Shown: positions 52,536-61,852, counted from the first letter of the stretch. The stretch: 64,000 bases of DNA from Spirosoma pollinicola (GCF_002831565.1 NZ_CP025096.1:5633014-5697013); one strand, 5' to 3'. The notes: generated from the letters alone by a model not told the origin. Program-made: numbers and translations.

Positions 52536-52550
52536 TTTACGAGGGACTAG

Positions 52551-52659
52551 TTACGAATTATGATTTGTGCAATTTCCCTCTTCTTATACCTAGCAAACTA
52601 TGAACAGTGACGCCTTTAAAGCCCGCTGTAATTCGTACATCGTAATTCGCAATTCGTAA
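52551..52659. repeat. Weak inverted repeat before murG
   Basis: TTACGAATT (52551-52559) and AATTCGTAA (52651-52659) are exact complements with further partial pairing inside (ATGATTTG against CATCGTAATT). The right arm touches the murG ATG at 52660. The rest of the ftsW-murG gap holds no gene. Confidence 0.45.
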
Positions 52660-53751
52660 ATGAAAGTAATTATTAGTGGGGGTGGTACGGGTGGACATAT
52701 TTATCCAGCTATTGCCATTGCCAATGAACTCAAAGCCATTGATCCAGCAACGGAGATTCTGTTTGTTGGCGCCGAGGGTAAGATGGAAATGGAGAAGGTG
52801 CCCCGTGCCGGCTATACTATTTTGGGGCTGCCGGTTGTTGGTATTAAACGCGAACTGACGTTATCGAATTTGGCCTTTCCGTTCAAATTAGGCCGTAGCC
52901 TGATTCGGGCGCAACAAATCGTTCGAGATTTTCAACCCGATGCAGCCATAGGCGTGGGCGGTTATGCCAGTGGCCCGCTCCTGCTGGCTGCTTCGCTGAA
53001 AGGCGTCCCCACACTGATTCAGGAACAGAATTCCTACGCCGGTCTGACAAACAAAGTGCTGGCCCGCTGGGCAAAACGCATTTGTGTAGCCTACCCCGGA
53101 ATGGATGCGTTTTTTTCGGCAGATAAGATCAAGATGACGGGAAACCCTGTTCGCAGCGATATTCAGTCTGCCAACCAGCAAGTAGATGCCGGGCGCGCCT
53201 TTTTCAGTCTGGAAAGCACGCGATCAACACTCCTCATTATTGGTGGGAGCCAAGGAGCCCGAACCATAAACGAGAGCATAGAAGGTGGCTTACAACGATT
53301 CGTCGATGCCGGTATTCAGGTGATCTGGCAAACGGGGCCTGCCTTTATCGAACGGGCACGTACAGCCATTGCAAAAACAGGGTCAGCACTGATCAAAGCC
53401 TACGATTTTATTTACGATATGGACAAAGCCTACGCCGTTGCCGATTCTGTCGTGTCGCGGGCGGGGGCCTTATCGGTGTCAGAATTATGTTTGGTAGGGC
53501 GTCCGGCCATTTTAGTACCTTTGCCAACAGCCGCCGAAGACCATCAAACAAAAAACGCGATGAGTTTGGTGGATCATCAGGCAGCGTTGCTTGTCAATGA
53601 CCGAACCGCCCGCGAAGATCTTGTAACGGCAGCCCTGAACTTGCTGGCGGATCCAGCTCAGCAATTGAAACTGAGCCAGCAAATAAAAACGCTGGCCAAA
53701 CCAAACGCGGCCCGTGATATTGCCAACGAAGTAATTAAATTAACAAAATGA
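52660..53751 (+). CDS. murG: MurG N-acetylglucosaminyltransferase
   Basis: Peripheral membrane GT28 glycosyltransferase of 363 residues that converts lipid I to lipid II. Motifs: GGGTGGHIYPAIAIAN at the N-terminus, GVGGYASGPLLLAA, IQEQNSYAGLTNKVLA, GGSQGARTINES near the domain boundary, SRAGALSVSELC and VPLPTAAEDHQTKNAM for the UDP-GlcNAc site. It appears complete. Confidence 0.97.
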   Translation: MKVIISGGGTGGHIYPAIAIANELKAIDPATEILFVGAEGKMEMEKVPRAGYTILGLPVVGIKRELTLSNLAFPFKLGRSLIRAQQIVRDFQPDAAIGVGGYASGPLLLAASLKGVPTLIQEQNSYAGLTNKVLARWAKRICVAYPGMDAFFSADKIKMTGNPVRSDIQSANQQVDAGRAFFSLESTRSTLLIIGGSQGARTINESIEGGLQRFVDAGIQVIWQTGPAFIERARTAIAKTGSALIKAYDFIYDMDKAYAVADSVVSRAGALSVSELCLVGRPAILVPLPTAAEDHQTKNAMSLVDHQAALLVNDRTAREDLVTAALNLLADPAQQLKLSQQIKTLAKPNAARDIANEVIKLTK

Positions 53752-53834
53752 GGAGAAGAAGAAACGAGAGGAAGGACTACGGATTGATCACAAGCTCGCT
53801 CTACTCCTCTCCTCCTTTCTACTTTTCCTCCCTC
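53750..53834. repeat. Purine/pyrimidine inverted repeat between murG and murC
   Basis: The left side (53750-53776) is nearly all purine (GAGGAGAAGAAGAAACGAGAGG), the right side (53805-53834) nearly all pyrimidine (TCCTCTCCTCCTTTC), and they pair imperfectly. The right side ends 5 bases before the murC ATG. It is similar in style to the element before mraY. Confidence 0.6.
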
Positions 53835-53838
53835 AATT

Positions 53839-55224
53839 ATGACACTAGATCAATTTAAATACATTTATTTTCTTGGCATCGGCGGTATCGGTATGAGTGC
53901 GCTGGCTCGCTGGTTTCAGGTCAATGGCTATGCTGTAGCCGGGTACGACAAGACGCCCACGGCCCTGACGGATGCTCTTCAGGCAGAAGGGATGATCATT
54001 CACTTTACCGACGATATTGATCAGATTCCAGCTGACTTTCGAAAAAACCCCACAGAAACGCTTGTGATTTATACACCTGCCGTTCCGAAAGATCATTCAG
54101 AGTTCATTTATTTGACCGAACAAAATTTTATTTTGCAGAAACGCTCGCAGGTGCTTGGGTTACTGGCTGGTCAAATGACGACGATTGGCGTTGCCGGTAC
54201 GCATGGTAAAACCACTACATCGTCGATGGTAGCGCATATTCTGCGCGATGCGGGCGTTAACTGCGCAGCTTTTCTGGGTGGAATCACCAATAACTACGGC
54301 ACTAATTTCCTGCTCAACCAACCTGCCGACGACTTGAAATCTGTTGTATGCGTCGTTGAAGCCGATGAATTTGACCGCTCTTTCCTGACGCTGTTTCCAA
54401 GATATGCCATCGTCACCTCAACTGATGCTGACCACCTGGATATCTATGGAGCCCATGATGCTGTCCTTGAATCATTTAGCAAATTCGTCAGTCAAATCGA
54501 GTCAGACGGGGTATTGTTCATGAAACAGGGTTTATCCCTTGTCGATAAAACAAAAGCCATCGTTCGGCTGTATTCATTAAAGGAGGGAGATTATCACAGC
54601 CAGAATTTACGGATCGAAAACGCGACATTTATTTTTGACCTGGTTCATCCGAACGGCATTATTACCGATATTCACCTGATTGTCCCAGGTTTCCATAATG
54701 TTGAAAACGCAGTAGCGGCTGGGGCAGTTGCCTTGGAAGTAGGCGTGTCGCCAGAAGCAATCCGGTCAGCGTTGAACAGTTATCGGGGCGTTCGCAGACG
54801 ATTTGAGTACATAATAAAAACAGAGAATACTGTTTTTATTGATGATTATGCACATCACCCGGCCGAAGTGCAGGCATTTTTGTTGTCTGTAAAAGCCCTT
54901 TATCCAGATCGTGAGCTAACAGCCGTATTTCAGCCACACTTGTTCAGCCGTACTCGCGATTTTGCCGAAGGTTTTGCAGAAAGTTTATCCCTGGCTGACC
55001 ATGTTATCCTTTTGGATATTTATCCAGCCCGTGAATTACCCATGGAAGGTGTTACGTCTGACTTGATTTTTCACGACGTACACTCGAAAACAAAGAAAAA
55101 ATGCACCAAAGCTGAATTGCTGGACGTTGTGCGAGAAGTAAAGCCATCACTACTTGTCACCATTGGGGCGGGAGATATTGACCAATTGCTTGTACCTTTA
55201 AAAAATGCACTTATAGACCAATAG
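53839..55224 (+). CDS. murC: UDP-MurNAc:L-alanine ligase MurC
   Basis: First Mur ligase, 461 residues; adds L-alanine to UDP-MurNAc. Seen: FLGIGGIGMSALARWF near the N-terminus, the P-loop GVAGTHGKTTTSSM near 115-128, LGGITNNYGTNF, VEADEFDRSFL, the region ADHLDIYG, RRFEYIIK, FIDDYAHHPAEVQAF and VFQPHLFSRTRDF. It is complete and sits 87 bases after murG. Confidence 0.97.
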   Translation: MTLDQFKYIYFLGIGGIGMSALARWFQVNGYAVAGYDKTPTALTDALQAEGMIIHFTDDIDQIPADFRKNPTETLVIYTPAVPKDHSEFIYLTEQNFILQKRSQVLGLLAGQMTTIGVAGTHGKTTTSSMVAHILRDAGVNCAAFLGGITNNYGTNFLLNQPADDLKSVVCVVEADEFDRSFLTLFPRYAIVTSTDADHLDIYGAHDAVLESFSKFVSQIESDGVLFMKQGLSLVDKTKAIVRLYSLKEGDYHSQNLRIENATFIFDLVHPNGIITDIHLIVPGFHNVENAVAAGAVALEVGVSPEAIRSALNSYRGVRRRFEYIIKTENTVFIDDYAHHPAEVQAFLLSVKALYPDRELTAVFQPHLFSRTRDFAEGFAESLSLADHVILLDIYPARELPMEGVTSDLIFHDVHSKTKKKCTKAELLDVVREVKPSLLVTIGAGDIDQLLVPLKNALIDQ

Positions 55225-55261
55225 ATAAATATATCTCAATAACAATCCAGCTTATTTACAG

Positions 55262-56035
55262 ATGTTTTCTACCTTTAAATCATCCAAAAAGTGGTTACTC
55301 ACAATGGGCGGTATTTTTAGTCTGTTGGGTTTGATTGCTTTTACCGAAATTCGGCACGGGCAGAAGCACGTGCGGGAAGTGATCATTCGGTTGGATCAAG
55401 TTGATGGACATCGTTTTCTGACTCGTCGGGATGTGATGGGGTATCTGACTAATGAAGGAGCTGATCCTGTAATTGGTGAAGATTTCGAAGAAATTGATTT
55501 ACGAAAACTAGAAAAAAGGCTACAAAAACATGGCTTAGTAAAAAAATGTCAAGTTTTTCGTGACTTAACAGGTAGCTTACTCGTCGTGATTGAACAGCCT
55601 CGTCCACTAGCTCGCCTAATGCCTCCCGGTGACGGCATTAGAAATGTTTCAGGACAGTATGTAAGTGAAGAGGGTCGTTTTTTCCCAGTATCGATGAATT
55701 ACTCGGCCCGCGTACCCATTTTAACAGGCAATTATTTTGCCACAAATCGTTCGCTGACCAATAATCGCAACCGGTTATTGCTGGATTTATTGAAAAGAAT
55801 TCACGATGATCCGTTTTGGCGGGCACAAATTACCGAGTTGTCGGTAGATGAGCGGGGCGAAATAACGATGTGGCCAGAGATGGGTAATCACAAAATTGAG
55901 TTCGGTTTACCTACAGAATTGGATGAAAAATTTAAGAAATTGAAACTTGTTTATACAGACGTGCTGCCGGCAAAAGGCTGGGATCACTACAGTCGGGTAA
56001 ACGTTCAGTATCGAAACCAAATAGTTTGCGAATGA
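55262..56035 (+). CDS. ftsQ: Division protein FtsQ
   Basis: Bitopic membrane protein of 257 residues in the divisome. A short cytoplasmic part is followed by a transmembrane helix (WLLTMGGIFSLLGLIAFTEI, residues about 12-31). The periplasmic part begins with a POTRA-like domain (VREVIIRLDQVDGHRFLTRRDVMGYL, LEKRLQKHGLVKKCQVFRDLTGSLLVVIEQPRPLARL), then a beta domain ending at INVQYRNQIVCE-like residues. Sequence similarity in this family is low, but layout and place before ftsA are clear. Its stop overlaps the ftsA ATG. Confidence 0.9.
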   Translation: MFSTFKSSKKWLLTMGGIFSLLGLIAFTEIRHGQKHVREVIIRLDQVDGHRFLTRRDVMGYLTNEGADPVIGEDFEEIDLRKLEKRLQKHGLVKKCQVFRDLTGSLLVVIEQPRPLARLMPPGDGIRNVSGQYVSEEGRFFPVSMNYSARVPILTGNYFATNRSLTNNRNRLLLDLLKRIHDDPFWRAQITELSVDERGEITMWPEMGNHKIEFGLPTELDEKFKKLKLVYTDVLPAKGWDHYSRVNVQYRNQIVCE

Positions 56036-57429
56036 CACCAACGGGTATGGACGAGAAAATAGTGGTGGGTCTGGACATTGGCAGTACCAAAGTATGTGCG
56101 GTAGCCGGCCGACTGATTCGAAATAATAAGGAACAGGAAACACTCGAGGTATTGGGTGTGGGCGAAACAAATTTGACAGATGGTGTAGCCAAAGGCTCCG
56201 TTGTTAACGTCAATAATACGGTGAATGCCATCAAACGTGCAGTTGCTGACGCATCGAACCAGTCGAACTTAAACATTCATCTGGTCAATGTTAGTTTTAG
56301 CGGCTCCCACGTTACGTCGGTTAAATCAAGTGGAAGCATTACTCGTTCGTCATCAGGCGATGAGGTGCAAACAGAAGATATTGACCACCTGCTCAACGAC
56401 ATGTATCGTACCTCGATTCCGGCCGACAAGGAAATTATCCATGTGCTGCCAATGGATTTTGTGGTCGATAATGAAACCAGTGTCAATCAGCCGGTTGGTC
56501 GGAATGGCGTCAAACTAGGGGCCGATTTTCAACTTATTACGGCGCAGGCCAACGCAGCCCGCAACATTCGCAAATGCATTTTGCGCAACAATCTGGCGCA
56601 GGATACCATGATGCTTTCGGCACTGGCATCGGGCTTAGCTGTTTTAACCGACGAAGAGAAGTATGCTGGCGTTGCGCTGGTAGACATTGGGGGCGGCACA
56701 ACAGAAATGGCTATTTATTACCGAAATGTGTTACGCCACGTAGCCGTATTCCCCTGGGCAGGAAACAGCCTAACATCTGATATTCAGGCAGGTTGTAAAA
56801 TTCTTCCGAATCAGGCAGAACTCCTCAAGAAAAAATTTGGTAGTGCAAACCCAAACGAATACAACCTTAATGAGGTAGTAGCCGTACCGGGGCTAAGCAA
56901 CCGGAAACCTAAAGATGTGCTGCTTAAAAACGTAGCCGTCATTATTGAAGACCGCTTACGTGAAATTGCCGCCTTGGTTCAGGCCGAAATTATTCGGTCA
57001 GGATATGATGGCAAATTACTGGGCGGCATCGTATTAACAGGTGGCTCAGCCCTAATTCCAGGCGTTGAACACATATTTGGGCGGGTAACGGGTGTAGAAG
57101 AGGTTCGCGTGGGTTACCCCGAACATCTTGAACCCAATGGCCGCGCCGACCTTGTGGGCGATCCGGCTTATGCTACGGCAGTTGGCTTAGTTTGGGCTGG
57201 TTACAAAACGATTGACAACCGAATTTCATTTATAAGTGATCCTAACCGGGCTTATAAAGAAGATGAACAACCCATAGGGCCAATTCGACCGCCTTACACC
57301 CCAGCAGGCACTACAGCTAAGCAGCCCACGAGTGTTAAGGTGCCAGAACCAGAGCCTAAAAAGAGTTGGTTTGATAAGCTTAAGGAAGCCCTTCAGCCAA
57401 CGCGAGGGAATGAAACCGATACGTATTGA
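56032..57429 (+). CDS. ftsA: Division protein FtsA
   Basis: Actin-like ATPase of 465 residues that tethers FtsZ to the membrane. The ATG at 56032 overlaps the ftsQ stop (ATGA), which suggests coupling; an ATG at 56047 and a TTG at 56026 are alternatives. Motifs: VVGLDIGSTKVCAVAG, the SHS2 insertion with VNVSFSGSHVTSVKSSGSI, LVDIGGGTTEMAIY, and GGIVLTGGSALIPG. A linker rich in Pro and Thr leads to a C-terminal amphipathic helix (KKSWFDKLKEALQ), the membrane anchor. Confidence 0.96.
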   Translation: MTPTGMDEKIVVGLDIGSTKVCAVAGRLIRNNKEQETLEVLGVGETNLTDGVAKGSVVNVNNTVNAIKRAVADASNQSNLNIHLVNVSFSGSHVTSVKSSGSITRSSSGDEVQTEDIDHLLNDMYRTSIPADKEIIHVLPMDFVVDNETSVNQPVGRNGVKLGADFQLITAQANAARNIRKCILRNNLAQDTMMLSALASGLAVLTDEEKYAGVALVDIGGGTTEMAIYYRNVLRHVAVFPWAGNSLTSDIQAGCKILPNQAELLKKKFGSANPNEYNLNEVVAVPGLSNRKPKDVLLKNVAVIIEDRLREIAALVQAEIIRSGYDGKLLGGIVLTGGSALIPGVEHIFGRVTGVEEVRVGYPEHLEPNGRADLVGDPAYATAVGLVWAGYKTIDNRISFISDPNRAYKEDEQPIGPIRPPYTPAGTTAKQPTSVKVPEPEPKKSWFDKLKEALQPTRGNETDTY

Positions 57430-57512
57430 TATGCGTATCGGACCGGCCGAATGCCGGATAAAAGGCAACAAGGCAGTTTTTTTACAACGAACAGACACCT
57501 TATACCCACACG

Positions 57513-58946
57513 ATGAATAGTCAGGGCTATAGATTCGAACTTCCAGACGACAACCCAATTATAATTAAGGTTGTCGGCGTGGGCGGCATGGGCGGGAATG
57601 CCGTCAAACACATGCACAAATTAAAAATGCAGGATGTAAGTTTTGCGGTGTGCAATACGGATCGTCAGGCCCTTATGAGCAACCCAGTACCTACAAAGTT
57701 GCAATTAGGCGACGGATTGGGCGCTGGTACAGAAGCCAAAGCTGGTGAAGATGCGGCTCGTGCCAGCATTGACGAGATTCGGAATCTATTGGCCCCTCCT
57801 ACCAAAATGGTGTTCATTACGGCGGGTATGGGTGGTGGTACGGGAACAGGTGCAGCGCCTGTAGTGGCCGAAGTAGCTCGTGAAATGGGCTTGCTTACGG
57901 TAGCGGTCGTAACGGCTCCTTACTGGTACGAAGGCACAGATAAGAAAGAGCAGGCTCGCGAGGGTATCGAGAAACTCAAGAAAAGTTGCGATACCGTACT
58001 CGTTGTGCTAAACGATAAGCTGGCCGAGTTATATAGTGAACTGACCTGGACAGAAGCCTATGCCCACGCCGATGACGTACTGGCTAACGCCGTAAAAAGT
58101 ATTGCCGAAATCATCACAACTCAGGGTGATATTAACGCTGACTTTGCCGACGTTAAGAAAGTACTCGAACAGGCAGGTCAGTCGGTTATGGGATCAGCGG
58201 AGATAGGTGGCGAAGATCGGGCTATTAAGGCAATCGAAGCTGCTCTGAACTCACCCTTGCTCAATGATCATGACATTCGCGGTGCGAAACGGATTCTGTT
58301 AACCATCTCGTCGAGTAAGGAACACGCCATGCGTTTGAAAGAACAAATGGCTATCTCGGAGCATGTAGCTAAGAAAATTCAGAGCGAAGCCAAGATGTTT
58401 AAGTTCGGAGCTATTACAGACGACAACCTTGGTGAAAGTTTGCGGGTAACTATCATTGCGGCTGGTTTCGACGGAACAACCACCCTGATGGATCAGCTTA
58501 AAGATACAACGGTCCATGAAAGTCCAGTTGAAGCTGAGCTGATTCTCGATGAACTGCCAGAGGCAGCTCTGGAGCAGGAAGAACCTATGGAAGAATTAGT
58601 ACTGGTTGATGCTGATGGCGAAGAAATTGACCCAAACCCCGTAGGGTTGAGTGTTAAATCTGATGACAAACAAACACCAACCGGCTACAATGGTACAACC
58701 ATAATCCGACCCGAAACACCGGGTATTATTCGTCCGTTTCAAGAAGATGCCGAGGTCCTGTTCTTTGATGATGAAGAACGTCCCAGCGATGTAGACATGA
58801 TTAAACGAATGGTCGATGCTTTTGTCAAAGGCCAGTATCTGGCAGCCGACCTTGATCGGCCTACTTTTGAGCGTAATAAAACAATGCTTTATTCGCTGCC
58901 TATGCTCTCCGAGCAGGAGTTTGTTCGATCAAAACTTAATGATTGA
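57513..58946 (+). CDS. ftsZ: Cell division GTPase FtsZ
   Basis: Tubulin-like GTPase of 477 residues that forms the division ring. Motifs: VVGVGGMGGNAVKHM, the tubulin signature GMGGGTGTGAAPVVAE near 109-124, and the T7 loop NADFADVKKVL near 208-218. After the core there is a long acidic linker (LEQEEPMEELVLVDADGEEID) and a C-terminal end LPMLSEQEFVRSKLND, longer than in E. coli, as usual for Bacteroidetes. A terminator follows. Confidence 0.97.
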   Translation: MNSQGYRFELPDDNPIIIKVVGVGGMGGNAVKHMHKLKMQDVSFAVCNTDRQALMSNPVPTKLQLGDGLGAGTEAKAGEDAARASIDEIRNLLAPPTKMVFITAGMGGGTGTGAAPVVAEVAREMGLLTVAVVTAPYWYEGTDKKEQAREGIEKLKKSCDTVLVVLNDKLAELYSELTWTEAYAHADDVLANAVKSIAEIITTQGDINADFADVKKVLEQAGQSVMGSAEIGGEDRAIKAIEAALNSPLLNDHDIRGAKRILLTISSSKEHAMRLKEQMAISEHVAKKIQSEAKMFKFGAITDDNLGESLRVTIIAAGFDGTTTLMDQLKDTTVHESPVEAELILDELPEAALEQEEPMEELVLVDADGEEIDPNPVGLSVKSDDKQTPTGYNGTTIIRPETPGIIRPFQEDAEVLFFDDEERPSDVDMIKRMVDAFVKGQYLAADLDRPTFERNKTMLYSLPMLSEQEFVRSKLND

Positions 58947-58973
58947 TCGAACGCAGCAGGCGTTTTAGGTATT

Positions 58974-59010
58974 AGGCAGGGATTCAAACGAGTCTCTGCC
59001 TTTTATTTTG
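58974..59010 (+). terminator. Terminator at the end of the dcw genes
   Basis: AGGCAGGGA (58974-58982) pairs with TCTCTGCCT (58993-59001), one mismatch, followed by TTTATTTT. It sits 27 bases after the ftsZ stop and directly before the alkD-like gene. Confidence 0.7.
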
Positions 59011-59014
59011 ACTT

Positions 59015-59722
59015 ATGGAATCAACTTTTACTGACGTAAAAAACGCTATTCTGGCATTGGCTCAACCTGAACGGGCCGCTTTAATTGCTCGTTTTTTTCA
59101 AACTGGTCCCGGTCAGTACGGCGAAGGAGACCAGTTTGTGGGACTTTCCATGCCGAAACAACGTGCCATTGTCAGGCAGTATTCAAATGTATCCGTGCGT
59201 GAGGTTGAGAAGCTGGTCAGCGATCCAGTCCATGAGTGTCGGATGGTAGGATTACTTATCTGGGTCAACCAATCCCAAAAGTCAGACTTAGCTCAGCAGA
59301 CTACTATCAGGGAACATTATCTGGCAAACCGGAGGTATATTAATAACTGGGATTTAGTCGATGTTACCTGCCCTCATATTGTTGGCAAGTATGTTGCTCT
59401 AAGTGGCGACAGTTCGAGTCTCTATGAGTTGGCCAATGAGCCTAATTTATGGAGTCAGCGCATAGCCATTGTGTCAACAATGGCACTTATACGCCTGGGT
59501 CAGTTCAGCGATACGTTCGCTATTTCCGAAATACTGCTTTCGCATAAGCATGACCTTATTCACAAAGCTATTGGCTGGATGCTTAGAGAGGTAGGAAAAC
59601 GCAATACAGACGCGCTGGAAGAATTTCTGCACGATCATACCAGGAAGATGCCCCGAACTGCGTTGCGGTACGCTATTGAACGGTTCGAGCCCGCTCGCCG
59701 TCGGTATTATCTGGATATGTAA
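59015..59722 (+). CDS. AlkD-like DNA alkylation repair protein
   Basis: HEAT-repeat DNA glycosylase family protein of 235 residues. Seen: QYGEGDQFVGLSMPKQRAIVRQY near the N-terminus, the typical HECRMVGLLIWV, INNWDLVDVTCPHIVGKY with the Trp-Asp pair used by AlkD, LWSQRIAIVSTMALIRLGQF and HKAIGWMLREVGKR. Known members excise bulky or cationic alkylated bases. It is complete, cytoplasmic, and convergent with ffh. Confidence 0.93.
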   Translation: MESTFTDVKNAILALAQPERAALIARFFQTGPGQYGEGDQFVGLSMPKQRAIVRQYSNVSVREVEKLVSDPVHECRMVGLLIWVNQSQKSDLAQQTTIREHYLANRRYINNWDLVDVTCPHIVGKYVALSGDSSSLYELANEPNLWSQRIAIVSTMALIRLGQFSDTFAISEILLSHKHDLIHKAIGWMLREVGKRNTDALEEFLHDHTRKMPRTALRYAIERFEPARRRYYLDM

Positions 59723-59725
59723 AAC

Positions 59726-59776
59726 AGCCCAATAGAAAAAGCGACTGATATATTCAGTCGCTTTTTCTATTGGGCT
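59726..59776. terminator. Bidirectional terminator between alkD-like gene and ffh
   Basis: A perfect 23-bp stem, arms 59726-59748 and 59754-59776, with a 5-base loop (TATAT). It contains an A5 run in one arm and T5 in the other, and lies 4 bases after the alkD-like stop and 11 before the ffh stop. Confidence 0.93.
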
Positions 59777-59786
59777 ACACCCATAC

Positions 59787-61106
59787 CTACCGCACCATCT
59801 TGTTCATCTTGCCCGATGCCTGCATAGTGTTCATTTTCTTCATCATCTTGCGCATCTCATCGAATTGCTTCAGCAGATTATTCACCTGCGTAATGTTCGT
59901 GCCGCTACCGGCTGCTATGCGTTTTTTGCGGCTTCCATCAATGATGTCGGGGCGACTACGCTCTTTGGGTGTCATAGAGCTGATAATCGCTTCAATCGGC
60001 TTGAATGAATCGTTATCAATATCCAGGTCTTTAACCATTTTGCCCATACCCGGAATCATACCAAGCAGGTCTTTGACATTACCCATCTTTTTGATCTGCT
60101 GCAACTGCGACAGAAAATCGTCGAAGTCGAACTGATTCTTACGCATTTTTGCATTAATGCGTTTGGCTTCGTCTTCGTCAAATGCCTGCTGTGCCCGCTC
60201 TACCAGCGAAATCACGTCGCCCATGCCCAAAATACGGCTGGCCATCCGATCGGGGTAGAATACATCCAGGGCTTCCATCTTCTCACCTGTGCTGATGAAC
60301 TTGATGGGTTTATTAACAACCGTTTTGATAGACAGAGCCGCACCACCCCGCGCGTCGCCGTCGAGTTTGGTTAATACAACCCCATCAAAATTAAGCCGCT
60401 CGTTAAATATCTTGGCTGTATTGACCGCATCCTGCCCGGTCATCGAATCGACCACAAACAGGGTTTCGGACGGAGAGATGGCTTTTTTAAGCGCTTCGAT
60501 TTCCTGCATCATCGCTTCATCAACGGCCAAACGTCCGGCGGTATCCACAATGACAATTTTCTTTCCAGTCTTCCGGGCCTGCTCAATACCGTTCAGTGCA
60601 ATGGCAACAGCATCTTTATTTTCTGGCTCGGCATACACTTCCACGCCAACCTGCTCCCCCAGTACCTTTAACTGATCGATGGCTGCGGGGCGGTAAATAT
60701 CAGCGGCTACCAGCAGCACACCACGCCCCTGTTTTTTCAGATAGGCAGCCAGTTTACCGGAGAAAGTCGTTTTACCGGATCCCTGCAAACCGGCAATCAG
60801 CATAACGGCCGGGTCGCCTTTGATGTTAATGCCCTGCGCTTCACCGCCCATCAGTTCGGTCAGTTCTTCCTGAACGATCTTAACGAACAGTTGCCCGGGC
60901 TCTACCGAAATAAGCACCTTGCGATCGAGGGCTTTGTCGCGGATACGATCTGTGATGTCCTTCGCTACTTTGTAGTTAACGTCGGCGTCGGTCAGCGCGC
61001 GACGAACTTCTTTAATCGTCGCGGCAACGTTGATTTCGGTAATACGGCCTTGCCCCTTTAAGGTTTTAATGGCCTTATTTAACTTATCCTGAAGATTCTC
61101 AAACAT
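59787..61106 (-). CDS. ffh: Signal recognition particle protein Ffh
   Basis: SRP54 GTPase of 439 residues that binds signal peptides at the ribosome and targets membrane proteins. NG domain: P-loop GLQGSGKTTFSGKL near 107-120, DTAGRLAVDEAMM, TKLDGDARGGAALS. M domain: GMGDVISLVERAQQAF, then the Met-rich QIKKMGNVKDLLGMIPGMGKM, the RNA-binding SMTPKERSRPDIIDGSRKKRIAAGSGT, and a Met-rich tail. It is complete. A CAAAGATA word just upstream looks like its -7 element. Confidence 0.97.
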   Translation of the reverse strand: MFENLQDKLNKAIKTLKGQGRITEINVAATIKEVRRALTDADVNYKVAKDITDRIRDKALDRKVLISVEPGQLFVKIVQEELTELMGGEAQGINIKGDPAVMLIAGLQGSGKTTFSGKLAAYLKKQGRGVLLVAADIYRPAAIDQLKVLGEQVGVEVYAEPENKDAVAIALNGIEQARKTGKKIVIVDTAGRLAVDEAMMQEIEALKKAISPSETLFVVDSMTGQDAVNTAKIFNERLNFDGVVLTKLDGDARGGAALSIKTVVNKPIKFISTGEKMEALDVFYPDRMASRILGMGDVISLVERAQQAFDEDEAKRINAKMRKNQFDFDDFLSQLQQIKKMGNVKDLLGMIPGMGKMVKDLDIDNDSFKPIEAIISSMTPKERSRPDIIDGSRKKRIAAGSGTNITQVNNLLKQFDEMRKMMKKMNTMQASGKMNKMVR

Positions 61107-61127
61107 AGTCTATGACAAACAATGCAA

Positions 61128-61161
61128 CAAAGATAACAGTTTCTGGCGGGCGTTTTTGCAA
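61128..61161 (-). promoter_or_regulatory. Candidate ffh promoter
   Basis: On the minus strand TATCTTTG (61128-61135) fits TAnnTTTG, and TTG (61159-61161) lies 23 bases further upstream. The -7 element is 21 bases before the ffh start. Confidence 0.45.
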
Positions 61162-61407
61162 TGTGATACTAGTTAGGGTGGCTTATACGTTATTTTCCCG
61201 TATTCACTCTCGTCAACTGTAGGCAACATCAGGAAAACGCTAGAATACATTTTGAAAATGTGTTGACAACACTCATACACAAAATAATAATCTGCTAACC
61301 TATTGGTAAGGCATAAAAAAGTTGGTATGATGTTTGTTTACTTCAATACTATCAGAATTAATTACAAATACTTTAATACAAATATATGAGGCAATAATAC
61401 TATTACA
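61162..61407. other. Intergenic stretch between ffh and a small secreted gene
   Basis: No gene is seen. A 15-base palindrome ACATTTTGAAAATGT at 61247-61261 could be an operator. The rest is AT-rich without structure I can recognise. Confidence 0.4.
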
Positions 61408-61415
61408 TATATTTG
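61408..61415 (+). promoter_or_regulatory. Candidate -7 element for the gene at 61483
   Basis: TATATTTG fits TAnnTTTG and lies 67 bases before the ATG at 61483. Confidence 0.45.
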
Positions 61416-61482
61416 TGATGAATGCAGCTACTTTGCAACCGTCTCGGATAAGCTTTTTTAGTGACTTTAAACCAACTGCCTC

Positions 61483-61830
61483 ATGAGAATTAATTTAATC
61501 AAAACTGCAACGGGTTCTTTAGCCATTGTTTCGCTACTAGTTTGCCCGTTGGTCTCATCTAAGACTACCGCGATGCCATCGGGGTCTGCATTCAAAACAA
61601 CATCGCTACTGGCAACGGAACCGCTCATTCGCACGCAAACGCGGCCAACTACCCTGGACAAAACAACTGTTCTAGCCAAAAATTCATCGGCTAAAACAGA
61701 AACCGTTACAACGACTACTGCGCCAAAAGAAAAGAAAATAGAAGAGAAGAAGACAATCAGTCGGTGTTGGAGCCGGCTTATGAATATGGCTCGCGAAATA
61801 CGCCACGCGCATACGAGCACAAGCAAGTAG
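61483..61830 (+). CDS. Small exported Thr/Lys-rich protein, unknown function
   Basis: Unrecognised protein of 115 residues. The N-terminus MRINLIKTATGSLAIVSLLVCPLVSS resembles a signal peptide. The centre is Thr/Ser-rich with a charged stretch (APKEKKIEEKKT), and the end is basic and His-containing (SRLMNMAREIRHAHTSTSK) with a single Cys. It has its own promoter-like motif and terminator, which supports a real gene. It resembles the protein at 3107 in style but not in detailed sequence. Confidence 0.6.
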   Translation: MRINLIKTATGSLAIVSLLVCPLVSSKTTAMPSGSAFKTTSLLATEPLIRTQTRPTTLDKTTVLAKNSSAKTETVTTTTAPKEKKIEEKKTISRCWSRLMNMAREIRHAHTSTSK

Positions 61831-61852
61831 ACCTTCTCTACCCTCACCATAC

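Noticed and set aside
61107..61482. Possible SRP 4.5S RNA next to ffh
   Set aside because: No sequence resembling the conserved SRP RNA tip (GGAA tetraloop with its internal loops) was found in this gap.
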